A stretch of DNA of 64,000 nt from Stutzerimonas stutzeri (lineage in GTDB: Bacteria > Pseudomonadota > Gammaproteobacteria > Pseudomonadales > Pseudomonadaceae): contig DDVX01000015.1 of NCBI GenBank assembly GCA_002345575.1, forward strand, positions 150,166 through 214,165. Direction: 5' to 3'. The position numbers and the translations under genes are program-made. The notes below the pieces were generated by a model. That model saw only the letters and a list, made by a program, of their open reading frames with translations, was not told the origin of the DNA and searched no databases. This document shows positions 1 through 8,555 of this stretch, in pieces. Positions within the stretch are counted from its first letter, which is position 1. Each line of letters starts with the position of its first letter.

Positions 1-253
1 CCAGCACAACTGGCACCAGTATTGATCGCCACCCTCAACCTCAAGTACATCACCTCAGTTGGATTCTCTAAGGGCCCCGCGAAGTGGCCGGATATCGGCT
101 GGATGCCGAGGTTACCGAAAATGCAGCTGGCCCTTTCAGCGAGCAGAACAAACAGGGCGCAGTTTCGCTTGCCGATAGTGTGGGGGAAGATTCGCATGGC
201 TACAGAATGTAGAGTCGTCTGTGACACTCAAGTACTTAGTTTCGGGAGACAAC

Positions 254-1063
254 ATGAGCCTCGATGATATCGATTTTGCTGAGCGCTACCGCCAGCAGAT
301 GCGCCGCACCGGTCGCAGACCCAAGCCCCCTAGTGCCTGGGACAAACGGGCTGCCGAGATGGCCGACAAGCCGCTCGGCGGCGGCGCCTATGCCGAAGCG
401 TTCATCCAACGGATGGATCTCACTGGCGCGCAAAGTCTGCTGGATATCGGTTGTGGCCCCGGCACCCTGTGCTTGCCTCTGGCAACGCAGTTCGAGCAGG
501 TCTACGCACTGGATTACAGTCCCGGCATGCTGGCGTGCCTTCAAGCCGGGGCGGACGAGCTCGGTTTGAACAACGTTCATCCGCTGCTGTGTGGCTGGGA
601 AGATGATTGGAGCGAAGTCCCTATCTGCGACATTCTGATCGCCTCGCGCTCGGGTGTGGTCGATGACCTTGACGCCATTTTAGAGAAGATTCATCGGCAT
701 ACACGCCTCAGGGTCTACATGACCCAGCTGGCCGGCGGGCACTTTATTGACCCAGCTATAACCCGCCTGCTCGAACGCGAGCAACCAGCCCTGCCGGACC
801 ATATCTACACGCTGAATCTGCTGCACCAACGCGGCATCTACGCTCGCCTCGACTATATAGAGGTACCCGGCAGACTGGCCGGTAGCACGACATTCGAGGA
901 GTTCGCTGACAAGGTCAGCTTTGCGCTTGGTCCGCTAAATGAAACTGAGTTGAGCGCCCTCGCTGATTGGTATCGAGCTGATCCGGAACGCGCACGACGA
1001 GGCGGTGCACCGATGCGCTGGGCATTGGTGAGTTGGACGGTACCGAACGGGCCTCGGGTCTAG
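254..1063 (+). CDS. Class I SAM-dependent methyltransferase
   Basis: The product (269 aa) carries the SAM-binding motif I (LLDIGCGPGTL, near residue 65) followed by an acidic motif II region (ALDYSPGM), which defines a Rossmann-fold class I methyltransferase. The substrate cannot be told from sequence. I chose the ATG at 254, preceded by a GGGAGA ribosome binding site, over an in-frame upstream start at 221 because the residues before it look like non-coding translation. The C-terminal half (ending PMRWALVSWTVP) has no motif I recognise. The gene stands alone, with no clear operon partner inside the window. The class is certain; the role is open. Confidence 0.8.
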   Translation: MSLDDIDFAERYRQQMRRTGRRPKPPSAWDKRAAEMADKPLGGGAYAEAFIQRMDLTGAQSLLDIGCGPGTLCLPLATQFEQVYALDYSPGMLACLQAGADELGLNNVHPLLCGWEDDWSEVPICDILIASRSGVVDDLDAILEKIHRHTRLRVYMTQLAGGHFIDPAITRLLEREQPALPDHIYTLNLLHQRGIYARLDYIEVPGRLAGSTTFEEFADKVSFALGPLNETELSALADWYRADPERARRGGAPMRWALVSWTVPNGPRV

Positions 1064-1748
1064 AGCCTATCCTGATGAGCATAAGGCGTTGGCTGTTCTC
1101 ATCTTTCCAAGCGAGCGCCCATCAAGCGGCACTTAGCCGTGTTAGCAGCGCACTTACCCTGTTCGATCCAAGTTATTGATTACACGTCTAAAAGTGAACT
1201 CCTGGTTGTTATTCAACCAGTCGACACGATGCCCCGGTTCCGCTGGCCTCGACGAGCCTTCAGGGATGATATCCACCTGCTTATCCACAGTTTTTGTGGA
1301 TTAAGCGCAGCGGCACATAACGGAACGCGAGCCGAGTCGCAGGTGGAAACCGGGCCGGGATTTGAGTTTGCCCGCTCATTCGTGCGTCGGTATGCCACCC
1401 AGCCAGCGGTGATATCGCTCGAAATACTTTTAGGGAATGAGTAGCTCAGATTGGGCTGGCTGTCGGATATCAATAATCTACTCGCAACTGGTGACGCGGC
1501 TCGAGTCCGCATTGACGGTGGCCTATCGTACGCTCGCTGGTCATCAGGACGGGTGTTCACTGCTGAACGGTGCGGGGCCCCTTACACACACTCCTCCCAG
1601 CGTGGCAGGACCAAGGCAATCCGAATCGACTACGTCGAGATGTTCGGGAGTCCGGTGACTGCCCTCGGCGTACCAGGCAATCATTGAACCAACCTACCGA
1701 GCTTCAACCCTAACGTCACATCCATAACTGAATGATAGGCCGCCATTT
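1064..1748. other. Intergenic stretch without a recognisable gene
   Basis: These 685 bases separate the methyltransferase from the DUF488 gene. Short open frames exist on both strands (for example 1139-1444 on the plus strand), but none has a convincing ribosome binding site or a recognisable translation. The only structured signal I see is a pair of inverted DnaA-box-like nonamers at 1281-1303. It may be decayed coding DNA. Confidence 0.5.
1281..1303. promoter_or_regulatory. Inverted pair of DnaA-box-like nonamers
   Basis: TTATCCACA at 1281-1289 is an exact match to the classical DnaA box. TGTGGATTA at 1295-1303 is, on the other strand, TAATCCACA, one base off the consensus. They face each other across 5 bases of T-rich DNA. 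This may be a DnaA titration or regulatory site, or chance; nothing else of an origin (AT-rich unwinding region, box cluster, dnaA/dnaN) is nearby. Confidence 0.35.
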
Positions 1749-2285
1749 ATGCCCGATATCACCGTTTACACCATAGGGCATTCAACGAGGCCCATTGAGC
1801 AGTTCGTGGAGCTCATACGAGGCTTCGATGTGGATACTGTGGTGGACATCAGAACGGTCCCGCGGTCCCGAACCAACCCTCAATACAATCTCGACTCGCT
1901 GCCGGAAAGTCTCGCTGAGTTCGGTATCAGGCATTACCGGATTTCGGAACTGGGGGGCTTGCGCAAGAAGTCGAGCACTGTTCCTGCCGAAACCAACGCG
2001 TTCTGGGTGAACCGCAGTTTCCACAATTATGCCGATTATGCGATTTCAGAGGAATTTGAAACTGGCTTGAACCAGCTTCTTGAACTCAGCGAATCTCGAA
2101 CGTGCGCCATCATGTGCGCAGAGGCGGTCTGGTGGCGATGCCACCGAAGGATAGTTACAGACTACCTATTGGTGCGAAACGCCAAGGTCTTCCACATCAT
2201 GGGTGAGGGAAAAGCGAACGAGGCAACGCTCAACCCAGCTGCAAGTATCCACGGGCTAAAGGTGTTTTACCCTGCCACGGAGTGA
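1749..2285 (+). CDS. DUF488 family protein
   Basis: The product (178 aa) opens with TVYTIGHSTRPIEQFVELI and contains VVDIRTVPRSR, both hallmarks of DUF488. The C-terminal half has the family's CHR signature in the form AEAVWWRCHRRIV (about residue 125), where many members have CAE...CHR. The length is usual for the family. The biochemical function is not established; the conserved Cys/His/Arg suggest a nucleotide- or nucleic-acid-related enzyme, which is inference. The start is the ATG at 1749. The gene stands alone. Confidence 0.85.
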   Translation: MPDITVYTIGHSTRPIEQFVELIRGFDVDTVVDIRTVPRSRTNPQYNLDSLPESLAEFGIRHYRISELGGLRKKSSTVPAETNAFWVNRSFHNYADYAISEEFETGLNQLLELSESRTCAIMCAEAVWWRCHRRIVTDYLLVRNAKVFHIMGEGKANEATLNPAASIHGLKVFYPATE

Positions 2286-2507
2286 TCCGGCTTTTGGCCT
2301 GCTGCTAGTTTCCGAGAAGTACAGCTTGTATGGCGTACTAGAACCATAAACGGCAGGTGCATAAACAGTTGATAGCCTTGGCATGTCCCCTGTTGCACAT
2401 CTCGAATCGGCTTAGACGGCACCGCGATCTGAACTGACTCTGCGAGGTCGTATGCAGTACTCCGGCCGACTTGCGAGCCGCGACGACTTACTGCCCGAGA
2501 GGTGCCT

Positions 2508-2978
2508 ATGTTCGAAGCTCCGCTGTTGGAAATCCTGGCCCGGGGCAGCGCTGTCTACCTGCTGATCGTGGTAGCAATACGCCTGCTACCCAAGCGGCAA
2601 ATGGGCAGCATCGCCCCTAACGATATGATCGCTCTGATCATCGTCGGCAGCCTAGCGGCGGATGCAATCATGGGCGACGTCAAGGCACCGGCTGACATCC
2701 TGCTGTTGATCCTGGTGATACTGTCCTGGGACTACCTATCCAACCTCGCCGAGTACCACTTTCCGCGCTTTCGAGGCGTTGCTCAGGATTCACCCACGCT
2801 GCTTATCTACCAAGGCGTGCTGCTTCGCAAGAACCTGCGCAGAGAGAAACTCACTGAGCAGGAGCTGGCGGCCAGTCTGCGCATGCAAGGCATTGACGAG
2901 ATTGCCCAAGTGCAGCAGGCGATTCTGGAGGTGGACGGCCAGATCAGCGTCGTGACGAAGCAGCAGGACACACGATAG
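2508..2978 (+). CDS. DUF421 (YetF-like) membrane protein
   Basis: This 156-aa protein has three hydrophobic segments in its first about 80 residues (around ILARGSAVYLLIVVAIRLL, DMIALIIVGSLAADAIMG and ILLLILVILSWDYL) and a soluble C-terminal tail with the motif LIYQGVLLRKNLRREKLTEQ. This is the layout of the DUF421/YetF family, inner-membrane proteins with a cytoplasmic alpha/beta domain. The ATG at 2508 is preceded by GAGAGG at good spacing and is preferred over the GTG at 2502. Function unknown. Confidence 0.85.
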   Translation: MFEAPLLEILARGSAVYLLIVVAIRLLPKRQMGSIAPNDMIALIIVGSLAADAIMGDVKAPADILLLILVILSWDYLSNLAEYHFPRFRGVAQDSPTLLIYQGVLLRKNLRREKLTEQELAASLRMQGIDEIAQVQQAILEVDGQISVVTKQQDTR

Positions 2979-3043
2979 CCACTCGGCAGCCTCCATCAAA
3001 TCGTCTGTGGCAGCTGGCTGTTCGTGCTCCCAATACAAGCGCC

Positions 3044-3829
3044 TTAGCTTCGCTCCAATACCGGCGCATGCTCAGCCATCAACTCCATTATCCAGTCGAT
3101 AAATACGCGTAGCTTGGCGCTGACATGGCGATTCGGAGGGAATGCCAGGTACATCGGCATCGGCGCCATCTGCCAGTCTTCGAATAGCGCTACCAGCTCG
3201 CCGCTAGCCAGGTGCGGCTTGGCCATGTACTGCGGTAGCCAGAGTATGCCCAGACCCGCCAGACCTGCGGCGAGGTAGGCATTGCCGTCGTCTACCGTCA
3301 GCAGCGGGCGGCCCTGGGCCTCAATGCTTTCCGCGCCCCGCTGCAGTGCATAGGGTAAGGTCTTTCCTGTACGCGACCAGAGAAAGCCAACGGTACTGTG
3401 CCTGTCATCCTCAAGCTCATGAGGGTGTGCCGGCGTCCCGAGTCGCTGCAGGTAGCTTGGCGCCGCATAGATGCCGAGTTTCAAGTCGCCCACGTGCCGC
3501 GCCACCAGCGATTGATCGACGATCTCGCCGCCACGTATCACGCAGTCAACGTTCTCGCCAATGATGTCGACTATGCGGTCGCTCACGCCCATGATCAGCT
3601 GGATTTCCGGGTAGCGGGCGTAGAACGCCGGTAAGGCCGGGATCAATAACATACGCGCCAGTGGGCTGGGCACATCCACCCGCAGTCGCCCACGCGGTGT
3701 CATCGACGCGCTGGACAAGCTGGTTTCGGCATCTTCCATATCGGCTAGCAGACGAATGACGCGCTCGTCGGTGTGACATGGCTGGCCGGCTTCGACTTTG
3801 AAATCAAAGTGATCGCCAAGCTGGCGCAA
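3044..3829 (-). pseudogene. LysR-type regulator missing its DNA-binding domain
   Basis: From about residue 25 the translation is a standard LysR effector-binding domain: RVIRLLADMEDAETSLS linker, GRLRVDVPSPLARMLLIPAL, then the two alpha/beta subdomains ending in AFPPNRHVSAKLRVFIDWI. The roughly 85-residue N-terminal winged helix-turn-helix that all LysR proteins need is absent. The 158 bases between this frame and the guaA stop codon do not encode it in any frame, so a deletion seems to have fused the middle of the gene to DNA downstream of guaA. The open frame begins at a TTG that is unlikely to be a real start. It most resembles the LysR subgroup often found beside oxidoreductase genes. No DNA-binding regulator can be made from it. 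Confidence 0.75.
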
Positions 3830-3928
3830 TAGCTCTGACTACGGGCCTCGCGCTCGTAGAACACAATTGCTTTGCTTACCACATGAGCACCGGATCTATC
3901 AGGGCCAAAAAACCGGGAGGCAGGAAGA

Positions 3929-3954
3929 CGAAAGCCCGCATAAGCGGGCTTTCG
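3929..3954 (-). terminator. Rho-independent terminator after guaA
   Basis: Perfect 11-bp stem (CGAAAGCCCGC / GCGGGCTTTCG) with an ATAA loop, 34 bases past the guaA stop codon. The ends are T-rich on the minus strand. Confidence 0.8.
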
Positions 3955-3987
3955 TGTGCTGCGGTTAAGGGTGGCGAGGTGTTCCGC

Positions 3988-5568
3988 TCACTCCCACTCG
4001 ATCGTCGCTGGCGGCTTGCTCGACACATCGTAGGTGACGCGAGAAATGCCTTCGATTTCATTGATGATGCGGTTGGAAACCTTCTCCAGCAGCGCATAGG
4101 GCAGATGAGCCCAGCGGGCAGTCATGAAGTCGATGGTTTCCACCGCACGCAGGGCGACGACCCAAGCGTAGCGACGGCCATCGCCGACTACACCCACTGA
4201 CTTAACCGGCTGGAACACCACGAAGGCCTGGCTGGTCTTGTGGTACCAGTCGAAGTTGCGCAGTTCCTCGATGAAGATGTGATCGGCGCGACGCAGCAGG
4301 TCGGCGTATTCCTTCTTCACTTCGCCAAGGATTCGCACGCCGAGGCCTGGGCCAGGGAAAGGATGACGGTAGACCATGTCGTACGGCAGGCCGAGTTCAA
4401 GGCCGATCTTGCGCACTTCGTCCTTGAACAGCTCACGCAGCGGCTCGACTAGCTTGAGGTTCATTTCCTCCGGCAGGCCGCCCACGTTGTGGTGCGACTT
4501 GATCACGTGAGCCTTGCCGCTCTTAGCGCCAGCGGACTCGATCACGTCTGGATAGATGGTGCCTTGGGCAAGGAACTGGATGTTGTCGAGCTTGCTGGCC
4601 TGGGCGTCGAACACGTCGATAAAGGTACGGCCAATGATCTTGCGCTTCTTCTCCGGGTCGGCTTCGCCGGCAAGGTTGTCAAGGAACTGCGCTTCGGCGT
4701 CGGCGCGGATGACCTTGACGCCCATGTTCTCGGCGAACATGGCCATCACCTGGTCACCTTCGTGCAGGCGCAGCAAGCCATTATCGACGAAGACGCAGGT
4801 CAGCTGATCACCGATGGCCTTGTGCAGCAGCGCCGCGACCACCGAGGAATCGACACCGCCTGACAGGCCCAGCAGCACGTTGGCATTGCCTACCTGAGCG
4901 CGGACCTGTTCGATCAGGTCATCGACGATGTTGGACGGCGTCCACAGCGCTTCACAACCGCAGATATCCAGCAGGAAACGCGAGAGGATACGGCCCCCCT
5001 GACGGGTGTGGGTCACTTCAGGATGGAATTGCACGCCGTAGTAGCCGCGCGTGTCGTCGCCCATGGCCGCGATCGGGCAGCTCGGGGTGCTGGCCAGGAT
5101 GTTGAAGCCTTCCGGGAGATCGGTGACTTTGTCGCCGTGGCTCATCCAGACATCGAGGGCGAACATGCCGTCGTCGCCCATATGATCCTCGATGCCTTCG
5201 AACAGCTTCGACTTGCCAACCAGATCGACACGGGCGTAGCCAAATTCGCGCTCATCGGAACTCTGCACCCTGCCGCCCAGCTGTTCGGACATGGTCTGCA
5301 TGCCGTAGCAAATGCCGAACAGCGGCACGTTTAAGTCAAACACCGCCTGAGGCGCCCGAGGACTGCCTTCGGCATGCACGGACTCCGGGCCGCCAGCGAG
5401 GATGATCCCGCGCGGATTGAATTCGCGGATGTCCTCATCACTCATGTCGAAGGGATGCAGTTCGCAATAAACGCCAAGCTCACGCACGCGACGGGCGATC
5501 AGCTGGGTGTATTGGGAGCCGAAATCGAGGATGAGAACGCGATGGGCGTGAATGTCGGGGTGAGACAT
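3988..5568 (-). CDS. guaA: GMP synthase (glutamine-hydrolysing)
   Basis: GuaA converts XMP, ATP and glutamine to GMP in de novo purine synthesis. The 526-aa product has the N-terminal class I glutamine amidotransferase domain (ILDFGSQYTQLIARR at the start; nucleophile in LFGICYGMQ; VQFHPEVTHT for the His/Glu pair), then the ATP-pyrophosphatase P-loop (LLGLSGGVDSSVVAALLHKA), and the dimerisation domain ending in PPATIEWE. Length is normal. I chose the ATG at 5566-5568 because its translation (MSHPDIHAHRVLILDFG) begins where known GuaA proteins do; the longer frame upstream runs through an inverted repeat. It lies 115 bases after guaB and is probably cotranscribed with it. Confidence 0.98.
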   Translation of the reverse strand: MSHPDIHAHRVLILDFGSQYTQLIARRVRELGVYCELHPFDMSDEDIREFNPRGIILAGGPESVHAEGSPRAPQAVFDLNVPLFGICYGMQTMSEQLGGRVQSSDEREFGYARVDLVGKSKLFEGIEDHMGDDGMFALDVWMSHGDKVTDLPEGFNILASTPSCPIAAMGDDTRGYYGVQFHPEVTHTRQGGRILSRFLLDICGCEALWTPSNIVDDLIEQVRAQVGNANVLLGLSGGVDSSVVAALLHKAIGDQLTCVFVDNGLLRLHEGDQVMAMFAENMGVKVIRADAEAQFLDNLAGEADPEKKRKIIGRTFIDVFDAQASKLDNIQFLAQGTIYPDVIESAGAKSGKAHVIKSHHNVGGLPEEMNLKLVEPLRELFKDEVRKIGLELGLPYDMVYRHPFPGPGLGVRILGEVKKEYADLLRRADHIFIEELRNFDWYHKTSQAFVVFQPVKSVGVVGDGRRYAWVVALRAVETIDFMTARWAHLPYALLEKVSNRIINEIEGISRVTYDVSSKPPATIEWE

Positions 5569-5604
5569 GGGCTTTCCTTCGGAAAAAGCTTGAAGCTGAA
5601 AGCC

Positions 5605-5660
5605 AGAAGCTGGAAGCAGAGGCCCGAAGTCGCGACTCCAGCCTCCAGCTTCCAGCTTCC
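5605..5660. repeat. Inverted repeat built of GGAAGCT-like units between guaB and guaA
   Basis: Left arm AGAAGCTGGAAGCAGAGGC (5605-5623) and right arm GCCTCCAGCTTCCAGCTTCC (5641-5660) pair across a 17-base loop. Further degenerate GAAGCT units lie to the left (5586-5600). The element occupies half of the guaB-guaA spacer and could form a hairpin in the transcript, affecting guaA expression or mRNA ends. Similar GAAGCT-rich arrays are, from memory, common in Pseudomonas intergenic regions. Confidence 0.7.
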
Positions 5661-5683
5661 AGCGCCTGTTAATCGAGGCTGGA

Positions 5684-7153
5684 TCAACCGACCCGGTAGT
5701 TCGGCGCCTCTTTAGTGATCTGCACGTCATGCACGTGCGATTCGGCCATGCCGGCGCCGGTGATGCGCACGAACTGTGGCCGCGAACGCATCTCTTCGAC
5801 GGTGGCGCAGCCGGTATAACCCATGGAAGCGCGGAGGCCACCCATCAGCTGGTGGATGATAGCTGCCAGCGCGCCCTTATACGGTACGCGGCCTTCGATA
5901 CCTTCGGGCACCAGTTTTTCGGCACCGGCGGAAGAGTCCTGGAAATAACGATCCGAGGAGCCCTGGGCCTGCGCCATGGCGCCGAGCGAGCCCATGCCGC
6001 GGTAAGCCTTATAGGAGCGACCCTGGAACAGCTCGATCTCGCCTGGAGCCTCTTCGGTGCCAGCGAACATCGAGCCCATCATCACCGCGTTAGCGCCGGC
6101 CACGATGGCCTTGGACAGATCGCCGGAAAAACGGATGCCGCCGTCAGCGATCATCGGCACGCCGGTACCTTCAAGGGCAGCGGACACATTGGCAATGGCG
6201 GAAATTTGCGGCACGCCAACACCCGCGACGATGCGCGTGGTGCAGATCGAGCCAGGACCGATACCAACTTTGACGCCATCAGCACCGGCTTCAACCAGTG
6301 CCAGCGCGGCTTCGCCGGTGGCGATGTTGCCGCCGATCACCTGCACCTGCGGGAAGTTCTGCTTCACCCAGCGCACGCGCTCTATCACTCCCTTGGAGTG
6401 GCCGTGGGCAGTATCCACCACCACCACATCGACACCGGCTGCTGCCAGTGCTTCGACACGCTCAGCGGTGTCTGCACCGGTACCTACGGCCGCGCCGACG
6501 CGCAGACGCCCCTGCTCATCCTTGGACGCCAGCGGGTAGGTCTTGGCTTTCTCGATATCGCGGAAGGTCACTAGGCCGCGCAAATGGAATTTGTCGTCGA
6601 CCACCAGCATCTTCTCGATGCGATGCTCGTAAAGCTTGGTTTTGATCTCTTCCAGGCCGGTGCCTTCCTTGACGGTGACCAGCTTGTCCTTGGGCGTCAT
6701 GATCGCTGCAACGGAATCGCCGGCGTTGGGCGTGAAGCGCAGGTCACGACCGGTGACGATACCGACCAGCTCCTTGCCGGAAATTACCGGAAAGCCGGAA
6801 AAGCCCAGGTCATGAGCCTTGCGCAGAAGCTCGCTGATCTTGGTTTCCGGGGTGACAGTAACCGGATCATGAACAATGGCCGTTTCATGGCGCTTGACCT
6901 TGCGCACTTCGATGGCCTGTTGCTCGATGCTCATGTTCTTGTGAATGATGCCGATGCCGCCTTCCTGCGCCATGGCGATGGCCAGGCGAGCTTCAGTGAC
7001 GGTATCCATGGCCGCGGAAACCAGGGGGATATTCAGCTCAATGCCACGGGTCAGACGGGTTTTTAGGCTGACATCCTTCGGCAGAACCTCGGAATATCCG
7101 GGGATCAGGAGAACATCATCGAATGTCAGGGCTTCTTGGCTGATACGCAGCAT
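5684..7153 (-). CDS. guaB: Inosine-5'-monophosphate dehydrogenase
   Basis: GuaB oxidises IMP to XMP with NAD+, the step committing purines to GMP. The product is 489 aa. It begins MLRISQEALTFDDVLLIPGY, has a CBS pair inserted at about residues 95-200 (HDPVTVTPETKISELL; GIVTGRDLRF; GLVTFRDIEK), the catalytic cysteine loop GIGPGSICTTRIV near residue 300, the flap around MGSLGAMAQAQGSSDRYFQ, and the closing YTGCATVEEMR. The ATG at 7151-7153 is the conserved start; the longer frame upstream is spurious. It is the first gene of the guaB-guaA unit. Confidence 0.98.
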   Translation of the reverse strand: MLRISQEALTFDDVLLIPGYSEVLPKDVSLKTRLTRGIELNIPLVSAAMDTVTEARLAIAMAQEGGIGIIHKNMSIEQQAIEVRKVKRHETAIVHDPVTVTPETKISELLRKAHDLGFSGFPVISGKELVGIVTGRDLRFTPNAGDSVAAIMTPKDKLVTVKEGTGLEEIKTKLYEHRIEKMLVVDDKFHLRGLVTFRDIEKAKTYPLASKDEQGRLRVGAAVGTGADTAERVEALAAAGVDVVVVDTAHGHSKGVIERVRWVKQNFPQVQVIGGNIATGEAALALVEAGADGVKVGIGPGSICTTRIVAGVGVPQISAIANVSAALEGTGVPMIADGGIRFSGDLSKAIVAGANAVMMGSMFAGTEEAPGEIELFQGRSYKAYRGMGSLGAMAQAQGSSDRYFQDSSAGAEKLVPEGIEGRVPYKGALAAIIHQLMGGLRASMGYTGCATVEEMRSRPQFVRITGAGMAESHVHDVQITKEAPNYRVG

Positions 7154-7232
7154 GGCGGGGGCTCCCAGGCGGGAAAAAGGAAGCGCGGCATTATACCTGC
7201 CAGAGCGCCCGTACTCAACGCGCATCGCCGGT

Positions 7233-7781
7233 TTAGCGATCCACCCTGACCTGTACGCAGGCGAAGCCCATTCGTTCGGCGAACGCTTCGACGAAGGCCT
7301 CGCTTAACCCAGCCTCGGCCCAGCCGTTAAAAATGAATCCCAGATTGGAAAAGGCGCAAGGCTGCAGGAATAGAAAACCATTGATGTCATCTTCAAAGCC
7401 ACATTCGGGACAGGTGAATACATCGGTTTCTCCTGGCCACCACGTCTCCAGGCTGTCGAACAGCGGCACGCCGATCTCTTGCCGACAGTGGGGACAGCCC
7501 GCCTCCCCTAGAAACCCGTGCGTGGGCATGTAGATGCAGCGACGAGTGACAATTTCCAGCCCGTTATGTGGTCGGCCGTACGGCAGCTGTTCCGGATGCT
7601 GTGCGATACGCCTGGCTCCCGGTCCGATGGCATAGGCCATGCCATCGCCACTCAGGCCGCAAGTTGTCGGCAGCTCCTCGACGATCTCGCTCTTGACTAG
7701 CCAACGTAACAGGGCCCGAGCTTTTGCTTCATGGGCAGGCAGGCTGGATATCCGAGGGACGAGGATCAGTTGCGCGGTCAT
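7233..7781 (-). CDS. Conserved hypothetical protein with a zinc-ribbon-like motif
   Basis: The product has 182 aa. The centre contains two CxxC pairs about 30 residues apart (AGCPHCRQE and FTCPECGFED), the usual arrangement of a zinc ribbon. The rest has no motif I recognise. The N-terminus (MTAQLILVPRISSLPAHEAK) looks genuine, with no better start near. From memory, proteins of this sort occur in Pseudomonas without an assigned function. It is separated from guaB by 79 bases and transcribed in the same direction. Confidence 0.75.
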   Translation of the reverse strand: MTAQLILVPRISSLPAHEAKARALLRWLVKSEIVEELPTTCGLSGDGMAYAIGPGARRIAQHPEQLPYGRPHNGLEIVTRRCIYMPTHGFLGEAGCPHCRQEIGVPLFDSLETWWPGETDVFTCPECGFEDDINGFLFLQPCAFSNLGFIFNGWAEAGLSEAFVEAFAERMGFACVQVRVDR

Positions 7782-7820
7782 AACGATGCTTGCTACGGCA
7801 AATGGAGGGCGGGCAGCTTA

Positions 7821-7991
7821 GGGTTTGTTGACGTTTCGTCGCAAGCCGCGTTGCGGCGGCAATATCGCCAAGTAAGGCGCGGGACGTAGGTAATGGTCGG
7901 CCCTTACCAAGTCACGCAACGCGCATGGCGCTATTTGACGCAGCACCCAAAAAGGGCCATGCGCGGCTGCATACGAAACGTCAACAGACCC
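7821..7991. mobile_element. MITE-like element with 19-bp terminal inverted repeats
   Basis: GGGTTTGTTGACGTTTCGT at 7821-7839 and its inverted copy ACGAAACGTCAACAGACCC at 7973-7991 (one mismatch) bound a 171-bp segment that encodes no protein. Size, perfect-ended inverted repeats and intergenic position between two converging housekeeping or efflux genes fit a miniature inverted-repeat transposable element. Flanking bases (CTTA and CTTG) hint at, but do not prove, a short target duplication. No transposase is present; it would have been mobilised in trans. Confidence 0.65.
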
Positions 7992-8021
7992 TTGTGCTAC
8001 GAGCAAATCAAGTCATATCGC

Positions 8022-8480
8022 TCAGAGCGTTTGCGAAGCCGATCGGCTTCTACGCTGCTCTACCCAACGTGCCCGTAGCACGTCGTAGGTCCAATTGAAG
8101 GCAACTGTGTAAGGCAGAAAAAACAGAATCAGGCCGATATCCAACAGCAGTGCTTCTAGCAAAGTGATCGACAGCCACCACGCGGCCAATGGAACGAGCG
8201 CGACGATCAGACCCGCCTCGAAGAGCGTTGCATGAATCAGACGTACCCGTAGGCTCCGCTGAAACCTCAGGCGACTCTGCGCTCGGTCGAACAAGTAGTT
8301 GAACAGCATGTTCCAGAGCATCGCCACAGTGGAAAACATCAGAGTCAGCGCTCCCAGATGCAGCAACGGCTTGTCCATCAGCAACGCCAATGCCGGCGCA
8401 CAGATGGCTACGGCGATAAGCTCGAACGCAAGCGCGTGACCGATGCGCTCGCGCATAGAACGCTGCGGTGGCTGGTTCAT
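8022..8480 (-). CDS. PACE family multidrug efflux transporter
   Basis: PACE (proteobacterial antimicrobial compound efflux) pumps such as AceI export biocides like chlorhexidine across the inner membrane. The 152-aa product has two tandem bacterial transmembrane-pair domains, each with the family signatures: RERIGHALAFELIAVAICAP and WNMLFNYLFD in the first; RLIHATLFEAGLIVALVP and FNWTYDVLRARW in the second. Four transmembrane helices are evident. The ATG at 8478-8480 gives the canonical N-terminus. A LysR regulator normally sits divergently beside such genes; here that neighbour is a pseudogene (8556-9013), so regulation may be lost. Confidence 0.9.
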   Translation of the reverse strand: MNQPPQRSMRERIGHALAFELIAVAICAPALALLMDKPLLHLGALTLMFSTVAMLWNMLFNYLFDRAQSRLRFQRSLRVRLIHATLFEAGLIVALVPLAAWWLSITLLEALLLDIGLILFFLPYTVAFNWTYDVLRARWVEQRRSRSASQTL

Positions 8481-8555
8481 GAAGACACCTTTCGAGTGGA
8501 AAACTGGCGCTATCATCATCGGCAAAGTGGTTACCAGCAAGTCAGCTGCCATCGG

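Noticed and set aside
22..267. 81-codon open frame at the left edge
   Set aside because: No ribosome binding site or recognisable translation, and it runs into the methyltransferase start.
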